Of a DNA stretch of 64,000 nucleotides, positions 24,839-37,515 are shown piece after piece. The position numbers and the translations under genes were made by a program. The stretch is from Druceiella hillmani (taxonomy: Eukaryota > Arthropoda > Insecta > Lepidoptera > Hepialidae): positions 13,274,501 through 13,338,500 of the forward strand of contig JAYKKI010000016.1 of NCBI GenBank assembly GCA_039881145.1, in the 5' to 3' direction. Numbering within the stretch: position 1 is the first letter of the stretch; each line of letters starts with the position of its first letter. The notes under the pieces were generated by a model. The model did no database searches and was not told where the DNA came from. It was given only the letters and a program-made list of their open reading frames with translations.

Positions 24839-25574
24839 ACTAGCTCTCTACCTTTTTGTATCGTAAGATTAAAAGTGTTTTAAGGTAGTTTAGAATAAAC
24901 CAATAAGTAATTCTGAATATTAGATAAGAAATCATTTTTTAATACTACATATATGTTTTGAAATATTTTTAGTTTGCATTTACGTACTTCACATATAGAT
25001 GCCACATGTATGCGGAAAGTAATCTTATGGTCTATGTTAACTGTTGTATTAACCAAAGCAATTTTCAGGTTAACCAACACAATTTTAGTCTAGTCTTAAG
25101 TATTTTTTAGAGTATTTTTTTTAAAGTTAGATACAAATAGTGTCAACTCATTAAGTCCATCGATCCATCTGTGACAATAGAATATTTTATATAATTTACC
25201 CACATTTTGCGACTAGAATTTGTAATTAAGGCTATAAGGCAAATAGCGTTTTGATACACATAATAGGCACTGCAATATCACATGCCTCTTCGAGCGACTG
25301 TATTTTTAAATTTTAGATAACATTTCATATTGTACTTTTTATTTCGGCGTCTACATTAAGTACTGCGAGCAATAAAAGCTTTTGGGGTCATTACGAAGTA
25401 TTTGATGTTCAAATTCTCTTGTTATTTAAATATTTAAAAAAAATTAATTAAACTATTTTTCAAAAAATTCACATATAGGTTAGGGTATTGTTTGAAAAGA
25501 CTAGTTACAATGGTCACAAAAATGTATTTTATGATATCATCAGAGATAAAACGAAAAATAAACAAAATACGTTT
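24839..25574. other. non-coding stretch
   Basis: Nothing recognised. The minus-strand frame at 24880-25080 is AT-driven. Confidence 0.5.
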
Positions 25575-25740
25575 CCGCCTTATTTCCGCAACTACTCAAA
25601 CTAAAATTTTGAAATAAATAAAGTTTTCCGGAAATTAGGCAAAGGTTGCAGGAAAATTGTAGCGCGTTCTATTAATAATTTTTCAAAAATATGCCCAATA
25701 TATTTACGCCTATGAAACATATAGTAGGCAGTATACTTTT
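25575..25740 (+). repeat. family G interspersed repeat fragment
   Basis: CCGCCTTATTTCCGCAACTA, then AAACTAAAATTTTG, 'atttttcaaaaatatgccca' and TTTACGCCTATGAAACATAT followed by AGTAGGCAGTATAC. The last block is one of the best-conserved words of the family. Confidence 0.75.
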
Positions 25741-25959
25741 GTTTTTCTATATTCGCAGTCTATTTTCTCAGAAGGTAGAAACATGAAACTTGATATACAT
25801 CTTACTAACTTACTTTCGCAGTAATTAGTATTTCTAAAATATTTATACATGCATTAGAAAGGGCGTAAATAAAGAGTTTAAAGTTTTTTAAATTGCCATA
25901 TTACGTGAGCATAATTTAAAAACGCTTGCCATGAGGAATATAAAAATATTTTTTTTCAT
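25741..25959. other. junction between two family G copies
   Basis: 'TTTTCTCAGAAGGTAGAAAC' and ATGAAACTTGATATACATC resemble the insect-repeat segment at 12200. No gene. Confidence 0.4.
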
Positions 25960-26325
25960 TATTTCAAATTGTGCAATTAAAAGATTTTCCAAAAATATGG
26001 AAAAATACAGTCTTCTTCCTTTTATTTTCGAAATTACTGGACTAGAAATTATTAAAAAAATTGGGTTAGTAAAATTTTACAAGAAGGTGACAGAAAAACT
26101 ATTGCGATTATCCTTGATTTGATATTTTTTGGGATATGCTCCAAATTCTTGGGCCTGTGAAAGATATGGCAGGCGATATATTCGCGATATGTTGCCAAAA
26201 AATAATATTTGTAAATAATTTAATAGAAATACTATGCAGGCTTAAATGATTATAAGTATCCAAATGTGTACGGTACCCTTGTAGTACGAGTTAAACTCGT
26301 ATTTGACAGGTTATTTAAAGATAGG
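25960..26325 (+). repeat. family G interspersed repeat, nearly complete 3' half
   Basis: In order: TTCCTTTTATTTTCGAAATT, ACTGGACTAGAAATTATTAA, GTTAGTAAAATTTTACAAG, GGGCCTGTGAAAGATATGGC, AGGCGATATATTCGCG, TTTAATAGAAATACTATGCA, AAGTATCCAAATGTGTACGG, then TACCCTTGTAGTACGAGTTA, AACTCGTATTTGACAGGTTA. The end is the ACGGAACCCT/CGAGT...ACTCG hallmark. A short frame at 25931-26122 lies inside it and is not a gene. Confidence 0.8.
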
Positions 26326-27079
26326 GTAAGCATTTCCAATAAATATTATATTGGTACTAAAGAAACCAAAAGTAAGCCAAATGTTTTCGGAACGTGTAAC
26401 ATTTAGGTTTTGTCCGTATCTCTTTCATTCGTTGGTGCAAATTAATCAGGAATGTTTTTAGATTATTCAAACCTATGAAGAGGGGGTACTCTACCCCATA
26501 GGTTTGTACGTTGTACGTTATTTTGATACTTAGAATTTTGTAAATGAGGTTTTAAAATGGAAAATAATAAATAGGACCTATATTCCATCCTGAAAAACTT
26601 GTCAAATAACATTTAAGTCAGTAAGATGTGATCATCGGTACCATTGTAAGTTAAACATTTTTTCAAAAATATTTTTTTATCTATTAATTGAAATATCTCG
26701 CTAAAATATCCACTTGGGAAATTTAGTGACCATAGGCTAAAACTAAAGGGATTGTGAGGCCCTAACAGGAATGGATATGACGTCGTACGGAAAGTAGTGT
26801 ACTAACAAGCACGAAACTAGTAAAAACCAAATTTGCAATACGAACCACTGCTTTATTATACAACCCAACGTGCCCTTGATTGATTTTTCTAATCGTGGTA
26901 AGGTATATATCGTTTCACTTAAATTGCGGATTCCAACTTTCCCCGCTTTTGGTAATGCATTGATGTAGGGACTGCCATTTTTTTATTTGTCTAAATTGTT
27001 ATATGGGAAAACGGTGGTGTGAGAAAACACAATTTGTCAACAAGTAGCAGCGTAACTTGTTCAATAACAAAATCACGGC
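26326..27079. other. non-coding stretch
   Basis: A fold-back CAAACCTAT...GGGGTActcTACCCC-ATAGGTTTG lies at 26468-26504. Nothing else is recognised. Confidence 0.5.
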
Positions 27080-27330
27080 GCAATCAAATCGAATAAGGGG
27101 ACACACGACTCGATCCGCATCATTAAATTGAACAAACACACCCGACCGCAGCATCCGCGTTCTGTCGCGGAAAATTCGCGGGTAATTGAAAAATTTCCCG
27201 CTTCCTTAAGTCGAGCCCCGTGGGAAATCTTTGCGTTTTATTGTCGACGGACGTAGCGATTTCGAATCAATGACCAAAATAAAGATTGACGAAGGTCTAT
27301 CCCTTAATTGCGTTACCGGTTCGCTCTTTG
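27080..27330. promoter_or_regulatory. candidate conserved enhancer island
   Basis: This 250-bp block is CpG-richer than its flanks and dense in factor-like words: CGTGGGAA at 27219-27226 (a strong Su(H)/CSL word), TTTTATTG (Hox/Caudal-like), GGTAATTGAA and ATTAAATTG. No open frame is credible. Regulatory function is inference from composition and motifs only. Confidence 0.3.
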
Positions 27331-28699
27331 GTTTACTTCTAAATTAATAATAACTTCAAAAGGACTGAATAAATAAGGTTGTTTGTGCTTTATTGAAGGT
27401 TTGTTTATTATTCTTTTAGTATACTTATTTCGGCAAAGATATTAAGTTAAGTCAACATTTCTTCCGTACCTCCGGATCACTCAATACAATTGGTTTATTT
27501 AACAATAGGTTCGATTGTATTTAGTTTTGTAGTATTATTATTAACTTGTGGGCATATCTAAAACGAATATTTGAAACTATAGTTTTATTCTCATTACTTT
27601 CATATAATAATCGATGTATTTTGAAAGGATTTTACCAAGTTTATAATAGTATTAAATTAAGTTTTATAGCGATAGTTTTTAGGGTGGTCAAAAATGGAAT
27701 TATAGTTTCGTAATGCTTGTATTTTATTATCTGCTTGGCTGTCACATCCTCGTAGTTTCTACAATTTTAGGTCCACGTGAATGGAATTATATATTTCAAA
27801 TAAAGATCTCAATATGTAGTAATTTTTTTCCTATTTTTTAAGAAGACAGGATGACATTAGAAACATCTTTTAAAATGAAGTTTAGGTATAATTTACCATT
27901 TTTAATTTATTGGCCCCGGAAAACTAATAATCGAGTTTAGAAAAAAGACAAATCTAAAAAAATCTCAGAAAAAGATTTTGACATTCCCATAAAATTTCAT
28001 TCACCAAAAAAAAAAAGTTGAAAAAAAAGATATTTTGAGTACACGAAAATCACACAAATAGAAATTATTGGAGTACTGAGGTTGCTAGTACGCTGAAAAT
28101 AATATGATTTATTAACGCGGGCTTTGCATTATTAAATTTAAAAAAAAAGACGATGATTTGCAATAGCAGATCCTACTGTCGGCTATTACAATCCTTTTTC
28201 AGCTACCTTTAGATCATTATGGGCGTGTATGCGTACGACTTAAGAATTTATAAAATACACATACATTATAACATTTTATAAAATCTCTACGGAAATCTAA
28301 TTTGTGCGAAGTTCGACACTCATTTGAACGGTTTTGGTTTTTACGTCGTTTTAGAAAAAAAAAATTGCTCAATGTCGTTTAGGTAGTCGAGACTCATTGT
28401 TTGATATTTGATAAACGCGTATAAAACTATAATTGTAGAATCTGCGATCAGCTAAATTAATTGTCACCCAGTTTTCATTAATCGGTTAGCCAATTTTCTA
28501 TGCAAGTTGTAAAATGAAATATGTCTGTCTAAAGGGAAAACATTATAATTAATTATGAAATGTAGTCGCCAACGTACGAAAAGTGAAATTTTTTGGTGAC
28601 TGAAAACCTCACTTCTTTTTCTTGATATTTTTCCTTTCACAAATGAACGGTATCACCTCTTCCTTGTCATGGAAATCTATGCAAAGATTTAAATATTGA
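27331..28699. other. non-coding stretch
   Basis: AT-rich with A-runs near 28000. No gene or element recognised. Confidence 0.5.
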
Positions 28700-28838
28700 A
28701 ACTTTACATAATGTATAAGCATAATAACTTTAAATAACGTATAAGCGTAATAACTTTACACAATGTATAAGCGTAATAATTTTACATAATATATAAGCGT
28801 AATAACTTTATATTATGTATAAACGTAATAAATATAGA
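28700..28838. repeat. minisatellite, ~26-bp unit, about five copies
   Basis: The unit is AACTTTACATAATGTATAAG followed by CGTAAT. Copies differ by one to three bases. Confidence 0.9.
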
Positions 28839-29018
28839 GTACGACTTATGTATTTCATACATTGTAACACTATGTTAAATGGGCCAAAAGTCATCTTCGG
28901 TGTTCTAAAATTATGATGTTTGTAATAAATTAAAATTAAGATACCACTGAAGGGTAATTATTATAATCATGGGGCATGATATAGTTTTCTACAAATTATA
29001 TGAATTTATTTTTTTTAT

Positions 29019-29071
29019 AGAATTAAAGAGGCCGGTAGATCGTATGTCGGTCTACCGGCCTCTTTAATTCT
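29019..29071. repeat. perfect 21-bp hairpin, 11-nt loop
   Basis: Arms 29019-29039 and 29051-29071 are exact complements. Their inner half, AGAGGCCGGTAGA, is much GC-richer than the surroundings. The size (53 nt) is near a short pre-miRNA, but flanks do not extend the stem and there are no mismatches, so a snap-back origin is at least as likely. Confidence 0.85.
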
Positions 29072-31739
29072 ACATGTTATACGAAAACGAAATATTCACA
29101 AGACGAATAGGAGAAGTATCGGTAGGTAACCCTTTTTACTTTTTATGAAAATGGAAAATTTCTTCATTTTTGATCTACGTGCGTGGATTCATATAAGTAA
29201 TGGTTTTGATGAAATATTAGAGGACATATTTGAAATACCTCCGAACAGATATTGTCGAATATGATTTTATTGGATTGAAATTTAAAAATGAATGTGAGGT
29301 TGTCAAATTAATCATTTTTAAATCCTTTTTGCCAAACTTTAAGCCTTAAAAATGAAAAGGATTTAAAAAATTTGATAAAATTGAAGGTGTCAACATTTAA
29401 TTAGAATACTTATATTAGAAATTTCAAAAAGGTTACAATTTTGACTATGAAACTCTACTAAATACGTTTAATGTATATTATCTATTACTCATATTCCGGG
29501 AAACGATTAAAATTACAGGTTAAGATATAAGTCAGATCAACATTAAAAGTCATTAGCAATTTTACAAAATATAGAAAATACGAAATTACATGTTATAAGT
29601 TTTCTAGATTGATCTTGGTGGATGTTTTATTACCAACAACTCAAACTTTTTGAGAAATAGCCTGAAATATAAATAGATATATGTATATTATCTACTACTC
29701 AGTTTCTAGGAAATAATTAAAATTATAAAGACATTTACTTCTATTTGACATATCGCACAACATATGACATCCTTATAGAGAGATTTTCTTTGTATATTAA
29801 GTCTACATTACACAAATTAAAGATTTATTTTTCATTTCACGTAGCTTAAATTTCCACTTTTCATACAGCATCCAGTGTTAACTGCAAAAACATTGTATCG
29901 CTTTTCCCGCTGCCTTCTTTGTTTTACTTTTTTAAAACTTTCCTCTCGACAATGAGGGCGGTTTCGTGTTTTAAATATTTACTCTAATTAAACATTTAGT
30001 GAACTCTGAGAGCTGTGCAAATTTTACTTCGGTACCGTTTCATAAATCTTTGAAGCGGATGTGGTCGAGTGTGCAAACATTCAGCATTGTTCGTGGGTGT
30101 GCATGGGTTCGAGCTTGCTTCGTATCATAAATCCTTTTTCATTTTAAATAATTTTCAATTTATGAAAATGTGAACGAAGGTATGATTGATATTTTAAGCT
30201 GAAATTCTCTCACTACTTTCAGAAAATTATTTAAATGGTCTAGATGCAATGAACATTTTATGTCGAAATGTAGTGATTTTGAAAATAAACGGACAGACTT
30301 GGAAGTACTTTTGTTATGTACGAAATTTATAGAAAACGTTATTAAAGGTGAAAAATGTAGCCGCTCAAAAAATACAAGATCTATTTGAGAAACGTTTAGA
30401 ATAAAGTGTGTATAAAAGACGTACTCGTATGTGATGTATATTAATTCAGATATATTACTACATTATTAATTCAGATATTTACCAATACTAAGTAAATAAT
30501 ATTGTGATACTATTGTGATACTCCAAACGTCTATAATATTGTGATACTCCAAACCAAACATTGTGATACTCCAAACGTCTCTATTTATTAGAGGAATATA
30601 AAGAGGAATATAAGATTTGCCGAGTATATCTTAAAAACTTCTTCCAGACTAATAAAGAAAAAACTATTTTTGACTTCAAATTTTATCTGCACAGCTATCA
30701 TCAATTGATTTAACATGCAGTTATACAAAATGACAAAACCAAAATGAAACTGCTGCAAACACCAATATACGTACGCCTCGCGCCAGGTCACATAAAAACC
30801 GCTATAAAATTCTTAAAGTTTCGTACCAAAGCTCTGTTTGCATAAAAGATAAAACCACCCTAACTTCATACAAATTTCGCCCATAAAGACTAGCCACGTC
30901 TGTCTATATTACGCTCTTTGAAGGCGTCCACTCCATTGACAGGACTGGACATTGAATTTACATTCTGCACTTTAAAAGGAAAATAAATGATATAAAAATA
31001 CTGACATGGCGGCGTCTATATTGCAGGGGTTGGTCGAATATTGAAAATGTTTGACAAAGGGCTAGTGACGTCAAATATCGTCCGGACTATACAGGTTGGA
31101 CCGAAGCGTGATGGATGAGAAATAAGGTGGAGATGTAAATTGGTTTGTTAAGTGGTATACGTGGTAAAAATGGAGCCATGAATCAATCTTATTATAATAT
31201 GGAAGGAAATAGAGTTTCTTTGTATGTTAGTTTTCTTCTCAAGAGGTAGATCGATTGCTGTAGAATTTACAAGAATCGATAGTTGAAGTTTGTAGACTTC
31301 GAAACTCTTTTTCATGTTGTACTTTCAGTAAAAGCATTTATAAAGTGAAATATAAACTGACTTTCCTCTTAAATGTTTATTTCAATATCAGGTTTCAATC
31401 TTATAGTATCGCTGTAGGTTGTTACACCAGTTATGACTCACATAGATGAAACTATTTACGCAGAATACTTTATTTGTCAAATTTAAAAGTGAATAGCTAT
31501 TGGAAGATGACAATAGTGAAAGGAACAGTAAATAATATTTTTGTCTCTGGTCGCAATTTCCTTTTCTATAGTAGACGTTTTAAAAGATACGACTTCTAAT
31601 AAAAACTAAATTAGAAAATGAATTCTTATCAAATAAATTCCATTTTTATTTGATTAAATAGAAATAAATTTTATCGACCAATATTTTGTGTTTTTGATTA
31701 GCGTAGACAAAAAATATTCCAGAATAAAAAAAAATTTAA
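29072..31739. other. non-coding stretch with small duplications
   Basis: A ~55-bp segment (TATGTATATTATCTA.TACTC...TAATTAAAATTA) occurs at about 29470 and again at 29679. Three copies of ATTGTGATACTCCAAAC lie in 30500-30580. The 30840-31130 patch is GC-richer, with AAAGACTAGCCACGTCTG, GGGTTGGTCGAATATTG and TGACGTCA-like words, and might be regulatory. No gene is seen. Confidence 0.4.
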
Positions 31740-31751
31740 ATATTTATTGTT
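31740..31751. repeat. 12-bp target-site duplication, left copy
   Basis: ATATTTATTGTT, identical to 31810-31821. Confidence 0.7.
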
Positions 31752-31809
31752 GAATATATTTGGCGTTAATTTTGTAGAAATTCATGCACGTAGTTTCATT
31801 TAATTGTGG
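31752..31809 (-). mobile_element. 58-bp minimal Penelope-like insertion (both termini only)
   Basis: The segment consists of a 34-bp motif (31752-31785, starting GAATATATTTGGCG), a GCAC spacer and GTAGTTTCATTTAATTGTGG. The 34 bp are the exact reverse complement of the right end (43592-43625) of the PLE at 41860-43625. The rest is the reverse complement of that element's left end (AATTAAATGAAACTACGTG). So it looks like the same family with everything internal lost, in opposite orientation. A 12-bp direct repeat flanks it. Seen directly: the matches and the repeat. Inferred: that they reflect one insertion event. Confidence 0.75.
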
Positions 31810-31821
31810 ATATTTATTGTT
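31810..31821. repeat. 12-bp target-site duplication, right copy
   Basis: ATATTTATTGTT, identical to 31740-31751. Confidence 0.7.
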
Positions 31822-34746
31822 TTTATATTATTCCATACCTAAGTAATATTTATGAAAATATTTTTAAGTTTCTTAAGAATATTAGCAGATTTTTTTTTAG
31901 TTTCGTAGAATTAAAAAAGTAATTTAAATTCACCTTCCTCAGGATCCATTTTTTAAAGTAGATTACTTTTATTTTTTATTTAAAGTTTTTTACTTTATCG
32001 GGGTGAAATATAAAAAACATCCTATACAATGTCTTGCTAGACTATTTGTTCACAAATACCGCCGTTAAGCTTTGGGAGGTGGAGCATCGTCCTTATGTTA
32101 CGAAGTGAGTTTGAGCCAGCATTGTCGGCTTGTCGTAGATGCGTCAAGTAGGTCTCGTAGTAAATAATCGACAGCTTATAACGAATATGCTAGATCAGAT
32201 TTTAAAAGTTAATATCAAATGTACTGACGTATACGAAGTACGCTAGAATATCTTTTACGGTAGATAAATTCTAGGAGAGCTTGCACGTTTTTTAGAATGA
32301 ATTTATGATAGGAAAAAATTATTTTACAAAGCAAGATTGTTGAAAATGTGAAATTTAACGCAAATAAGAAGAGTTCTTATGAAACCCAAGATCCTCTAAT
32401 GTCAGTTTATGTTAAATTCCGCTGCGGAACTTATTTTTCTCTTATCTGCAGTAAGCATTTTTATAACTTATACATGTAGGAAGTGGAGCTAAAGCATCAC
32501 CTACTATCTCATGAACGCCTCTTCTTTTAATTCAAAAACAATAAATACATAATCGTATCTTTTTACCGCCTCTACTCTCCCGTATGCTTATAATCTATTT
32601 TTGCAAGTCCACGGTTAAAAAAGAGCACGTTAGAAAATTTTATTTAATCTGTATTTACTTGTTCTCTTAATTTTATCAAAATTAAGATCCAAAGAACAAA
32701 ATATATACATTTTAAAAATTTTTAGTTTTTTGTTTCCGTACATGTACATACATTTTTTTAAATCATTATATACATTTTTTAAAATCATTATAAATTAATG
32801 TTATTCAGACAATGTTTCAGAAGTTTATATTGATTTCATTTCTGTACTTAAAGTAGTTTTTTTACAAAGAAAAATATTAAGTTTCACATTTTATTTAGGT
32901 ATGTGAAATACGCAATTGCTTGTTTATCATTTTGTTACCTCTTCGCAAATAAATATATTTCATATCAGTTCTTTTATTTGTGTGTGGTGTCTGTGTGGTA
33001 GTTTAATTATTTTATTACGATTAGATAATCTAATCTAGCGATAATTATTATTACATTTCGTCAAGTTTATATTAGAACTCTGATTTTGATATTGCTTCTA
33101 TTCAAAAAACGTATTTTGCATTTCTATCATGCTATAGTGAAATCTTAACATTATTTGGTTCTAATTATATCGACCAGGACTTTTTTAGTGCTGCAGGATA
33201 TGGGCGTTAAATAATTAAGTTAAAATTATAAATCACATTACAGAGTTATGTTGCAGTGAAATATTTGGCTATTCGATGTCAATTATAAATGTCCCAGAAA
33301 GGGCAGGATGATTGGTCACCCTTCAAGTTATTCACTACAAAAGGTGGAGTGTGCCATATTGGGGAACTGAAAATACAATATTTAGTACATATCATTGTAT
33401 GAACTGAGTTAAAATATTAGAAAAATGTTACTGGTTTTTAGACCTTATGCATATAAATCGATTTATTGTAAGAAATTTGTCAATACTGTTTTGAGTTCAG
33501 TAACTTTAAAGATTAATTTAAATTTAGTGATTACATGTGATCACATATTTATAGCATTTCCTGGGTTTGTTAAATAATACTATATTTATTTCAGAATACA
33601 TTAAAATTATTTTGTGATTGGTATCAAATCTAAAGGAGGTTTTGTTTTCAAAATGAAAATTTATGCCGAAATTAGATTAAAAAAATTTAATCTAGGGAAA
33701 GTTACACTACCACCAAATATCGAAAGAAATATCAGAACTTTGGCATAAGAATCGTTGTCCATATTAAATTTCGTATTACAAATTCGACTAATTAAAATTG
33801 ACGAAGCGATAATTCAGTGATTGTTTTTAATTTTCTATTCCAAATTTTATTCATGTGTTTCGATTTTGTAAAAGAAAATATATAATTATTGGATATTGAT
33901 TTTTTATTATCAGATTTATCAAACGGTTATTGTAAATGATGAAAAGTTCAAAATAAATAAACAATTTTATAAAAAGGGATAATTTTGAGGATAATTTTGA
34001 GGTTGTGATTAACAATATGAACTTCAAAACCTGTTTCAGAATTAATGCTTTTTCGAACTATATATATATTATACAATTTAATTTTTCAGTGACTAAATAT
34101 GATGCTCAGAAATAAATATAAAGAAAACCGGTTAAGTTCATTGATTTGTTTATCTAGGGTTTTCAAATGTTACATTGTAGTTTTGTTATAAATTATGTTA
34201 TCATGTTAAGAAATAATTAATTTTTAATGAAACTTAGATTTTATTTTAATATATATTAGAATCTATGCAACTTTACGCATAAACATAGTATTTTATGAAG
34301 TATGTTGATAATTTTGGAAAATATTACATATTTTAAAACTAAATACATATTAATAAAAAAATTAAAACACATATTTTATGATTTCATAGTATGTTTCATG
34401 ATGAAATATTTTTGTTTTAATTTGGACAAATTTATTATTTTCATATCTATTTAAGACATAGTAATAAAGTTAGGTCTATAAAGATACTATCACTCATCAA
34501 TTAATTGGTAAAATTGGTCCTATGTTGAATATTTTATCAAATCAATGTGACGAAAAATATTTTTTTATAATTTTAAAGTTTTTTATAATTTTTCTATAAA
34601 TTAATAATTAGACCAAAAATAATTTTTTTTTACGTATTGCATACATTTCCGTTTACGTAGTTAATACACCTAATAATAGAATGAGAGAGATACAAATACA
34701 ATAATTTTCTTTTATTTGTAAATACGTAACAAAATATGGAACTTAC
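31822..34746. other. non-coding stretch
   Basis: Extremely AT-rich, especially 33500-34700. Nothing recognised. Confidence 0.5.
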
Positions 34747-34914
34747 CGTCATAGTGTTATCTCAGTTAACCAAATCCTCATACAGTCAACTATCAAACAT
34801 ATATCGACACTGTTTTTATATAAAAGGCACAGAGCTTGCATGTATGAAAAATTGCACAGCATCAGCTCTCAATGCGCACTCTTGGAAGCGGCGGTCACGA
34901 CACCTGAATACACA
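34747..34914 (-). other. candidate exon of unknown transcript
   Basis: On the minus strand a good acceptor (CCTGGCCTCTGACAG) is followed 168 nt later by a donor, ACG|GTAAGT. The interval is GC-richer than its flanks. Translation from the acceptor gives CVFRCRDRRFQECALRADAV and then runs into a stop, so it would have to be a terminal coding or a non-coding exon. A plus-strand 86-codon frame covers the same place without a recognisable motif. Weak evidence. Confidence 0.15.
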
Positions 34915-35147
34915 CTGTCAGAGGCCAGGTTATAAAATAATGTTATATTACTTTGGAATTACCTTCCTTATCGCAGCAATTTCGTTGCGTTTATGAAATA
35001 GAACGATTTGCCTTATCGCTCATCGTACAAAAGTTACATCGCCCTTATTAATTGATATAGGAGATTGGCATCAATTTATTACTGAAGAAATTATCTTATC
35101 TGCGGGAGAAACGATTTGTTAAAGGAAGTTAGTTTGGAAAATTATCC

Positions 35148-35615
35148 AAATTTTAAAAAGAGGAAAGATTACAACTAGGCATTATAGACACACTACATTA
35201 TAAACCCACTACGACAGGCATTATAAACCCAAATTTTATGAAGAGGAAAGATTACAACTAGGCATTATAGACCGACTTCATTATAAACCCACTACGACAG
35301 GCATTAGAAGCCCAAATTTTATAAAGAGGAAAAATTACAACTAGGCATTATAGACCCACTACATTATAAACGCACTACGATGGCCATTAAAAACCCAAAT
35401 TTTATAAAGAGAAAAGATTACAACTAGGTATTATAGACCCACCACTTTATAAACGTACTACGATAGGCATTATAAACCCAAATTTTATAAAGAGAAAAGA
35501 TTACAACTAGGCATTATAGACCTACCACATTACAAACGTACTACAATAGGCATTATAAACCCAAATTTTATAAAGTGAAAAGATTACAACTAGGCATTAT
35601 AAACCCACTACGATG
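35148..35615. repeat. minisatellite with an exact 83-bp period, 5.6 copies
   Basis: AAATTTTA starts at 35148, 35231, 35314, 35397, 35480 and 35563, giving 83 bp each time with no length variation. Each unit contains AAGATTACAACTAGGCATTA and a half-unit echo (CATTATAGACC-CACTACATTATAAACC-CACTACGA-AGGCATTATAAACC). Constant length with scattered substitutions suggests unequal exchange of a young array. Confidence 0.95.
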
Positions 35616-37224
35616 GTTATATAGTGTTGAAGTAGGTACATAGCATACATAATACTTTTAAGACGCGCGATTAATGAGTAATTTTAATTAAGGTTAGGAA
35701 AGTCGAAACGTTTTTTTTCTGAATTTTCTGTTATGATCCGTTTTCTGTTACAAACTCGAACTATATAAGAGATATTGAATTAAACAAACTAAACTGGTAT
35801 GGCTACATAAAAACAATGTCTAAAACAATTGTACACAGCTATGAAATTTATAAAAAAATTCCAATACTGGGTTACAAATTACAGTATTGGGTTGTATAAT
35901 CGGTACTGGACAAAACATAGAATCAGCAACTAAACTTTTAGGAATACCGTTGATAAATTATTTTTAAATAATTTTTATATAAAAAAGTAACTAAAACAAA
36001 ATGCAATTATGACCCTCTTTCATCCTGGTATAACCGAAACGAGCTGCTAGAAGGTTAAATAGCTCTAATGACCTAAAATCTAAAGTCTGTAACCAGAATG
36101 CTGCGATAACTAATTAATGTGATTCTAACTCTTCCAGTGAATAACGCTGTATTGTGCTGTGTTGTGTGATATTTTGTTATTTTGAAGTTTTATAAAATTT
36201 GTTAGTGATTAATTATGTCCTTGTTTTAATTTCAAAAAACATTTTATTAGTAATGTTACGGTTCTTTTAAAATTCTGGTCTACTTGCAGAAGAAGTATTG
36301 ATTTGGAATTATGGTTATTTTAAATAATAACTCATTTTTGTTGAGGTAGCAGTAGATAAGAGTTTGCAGATATGAAGTCAGGTATTAAGTTGCATAATTT
36401 TTTCGGTTGAGAAGATAAGCTCCTACTATTTATAAAAATTAATAAGAGTTAGTATTTTAGATGAGAGGCGGTTGATAACTTAATTTGGTAGATGTATAAT
36501 ATATAGTTGTAACCGTTGCTAAAATGTGTTTCGGTCTTTAAAAAACTGACGACGACACTATTAATTTTGGTCATCTAATCAGATTTTTGTGTTGTAGTTG
36601 CCAAACCAATAAAACAATACAATGGCAAAGTGTGCATCGTAACAGATTGATAGCAGGAATCCTCAATTCTGGATATTTCTGTCAATTATTGATACAAGCT
36701 AAGTGAAGTAACTTCATTTAAAAGTTTTAAGTATCTAGAGGAAGCATTTGATAGAAAACACTAAGAATTTTTCGATGTTTTAAACGCAATACACACCAAC
36801 CTTACTTATAATTTAAACGCAACACGCCAACTTTACTTATAATAATTGTAAGGCTTTCAAATATCGACCAACTCATAGATTACTACATAAGACAGGTATC
36901 ATAATCATATTTGATTTACAAGTTAGTTACAATTTTATTACACACATTATTCTGAATACTAACGTTACACTTTCAGTGGTTCGTTTTAATTGACTTTCTT
37001 AATCTCTATATTATATTAAATTACACTTTTTAAAAATGATGTTGAAATTAATTTTTTGAATAAAAGTAAAAAGTAATTCTAAAACAATAAAACAAATACG
37101 AAAACAACATTTATAAGACAAACTGTCAAACTATTTATTTCATTGCCATCTTGTGCTGCGCTACTAATTTATTTATTTATTTATGGCGCCCCGTTGTTTA
37201 TCAATTTGACGACTTTTTCCTATT
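35616..37224. other. non-coding stretch
   Basis: A short direct duplication (ACGCAA.AC...CCAAC.TTACTTATAAT) lies at 36783-36843. (TTTA)n lies at 37168-37183. No gene is seen. Confidence 0.5.
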
Positions 37225-37515
37225 ATTAAATATTAGCTGTGCCACACAGTTTCACTCGCCTTAATTTCGGAGTAATACATTTTTTTCCTCTCCTCATGTT
37301 GTGCTTGGTTATAAACTATTACCATACCAAATTTCAACCAAATCCGTCCAGTAGATTTTCGTGACTGACGCACAAATAACAAAAAGACGGACACAAAAGT
37401 TCTAAAAAAATGTCTTACGGTTTATATTATCATTCTATACGCTAAATCAATCACCCGTTTTCAAATATTTTCCATAAAAAGAATTTATTGTTACCGTTTT
37501 ATTATATATATAGAT
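37225..37515 (+). repeat. lepidopteran-type non-autonomous repeat tail
   Basis: GCCACACAGTTTCACTCGCC, then 'taaactattaccataccaaa', TTTCAACCAAATCCGTCCAG, TAGATTTTCGTGACTGACGC, 'aacaaaaagacggacacaaa' and a (TA)n-ATAGATT end. This is the familiar order 'CACAG.TTCACTCGCG ... CC.AATTTCA.C.AAATCCGT.CAGTAG.TTT.CGTGA...AACAAACA...TATAATATTAGTA'. Confidence 0.7.
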
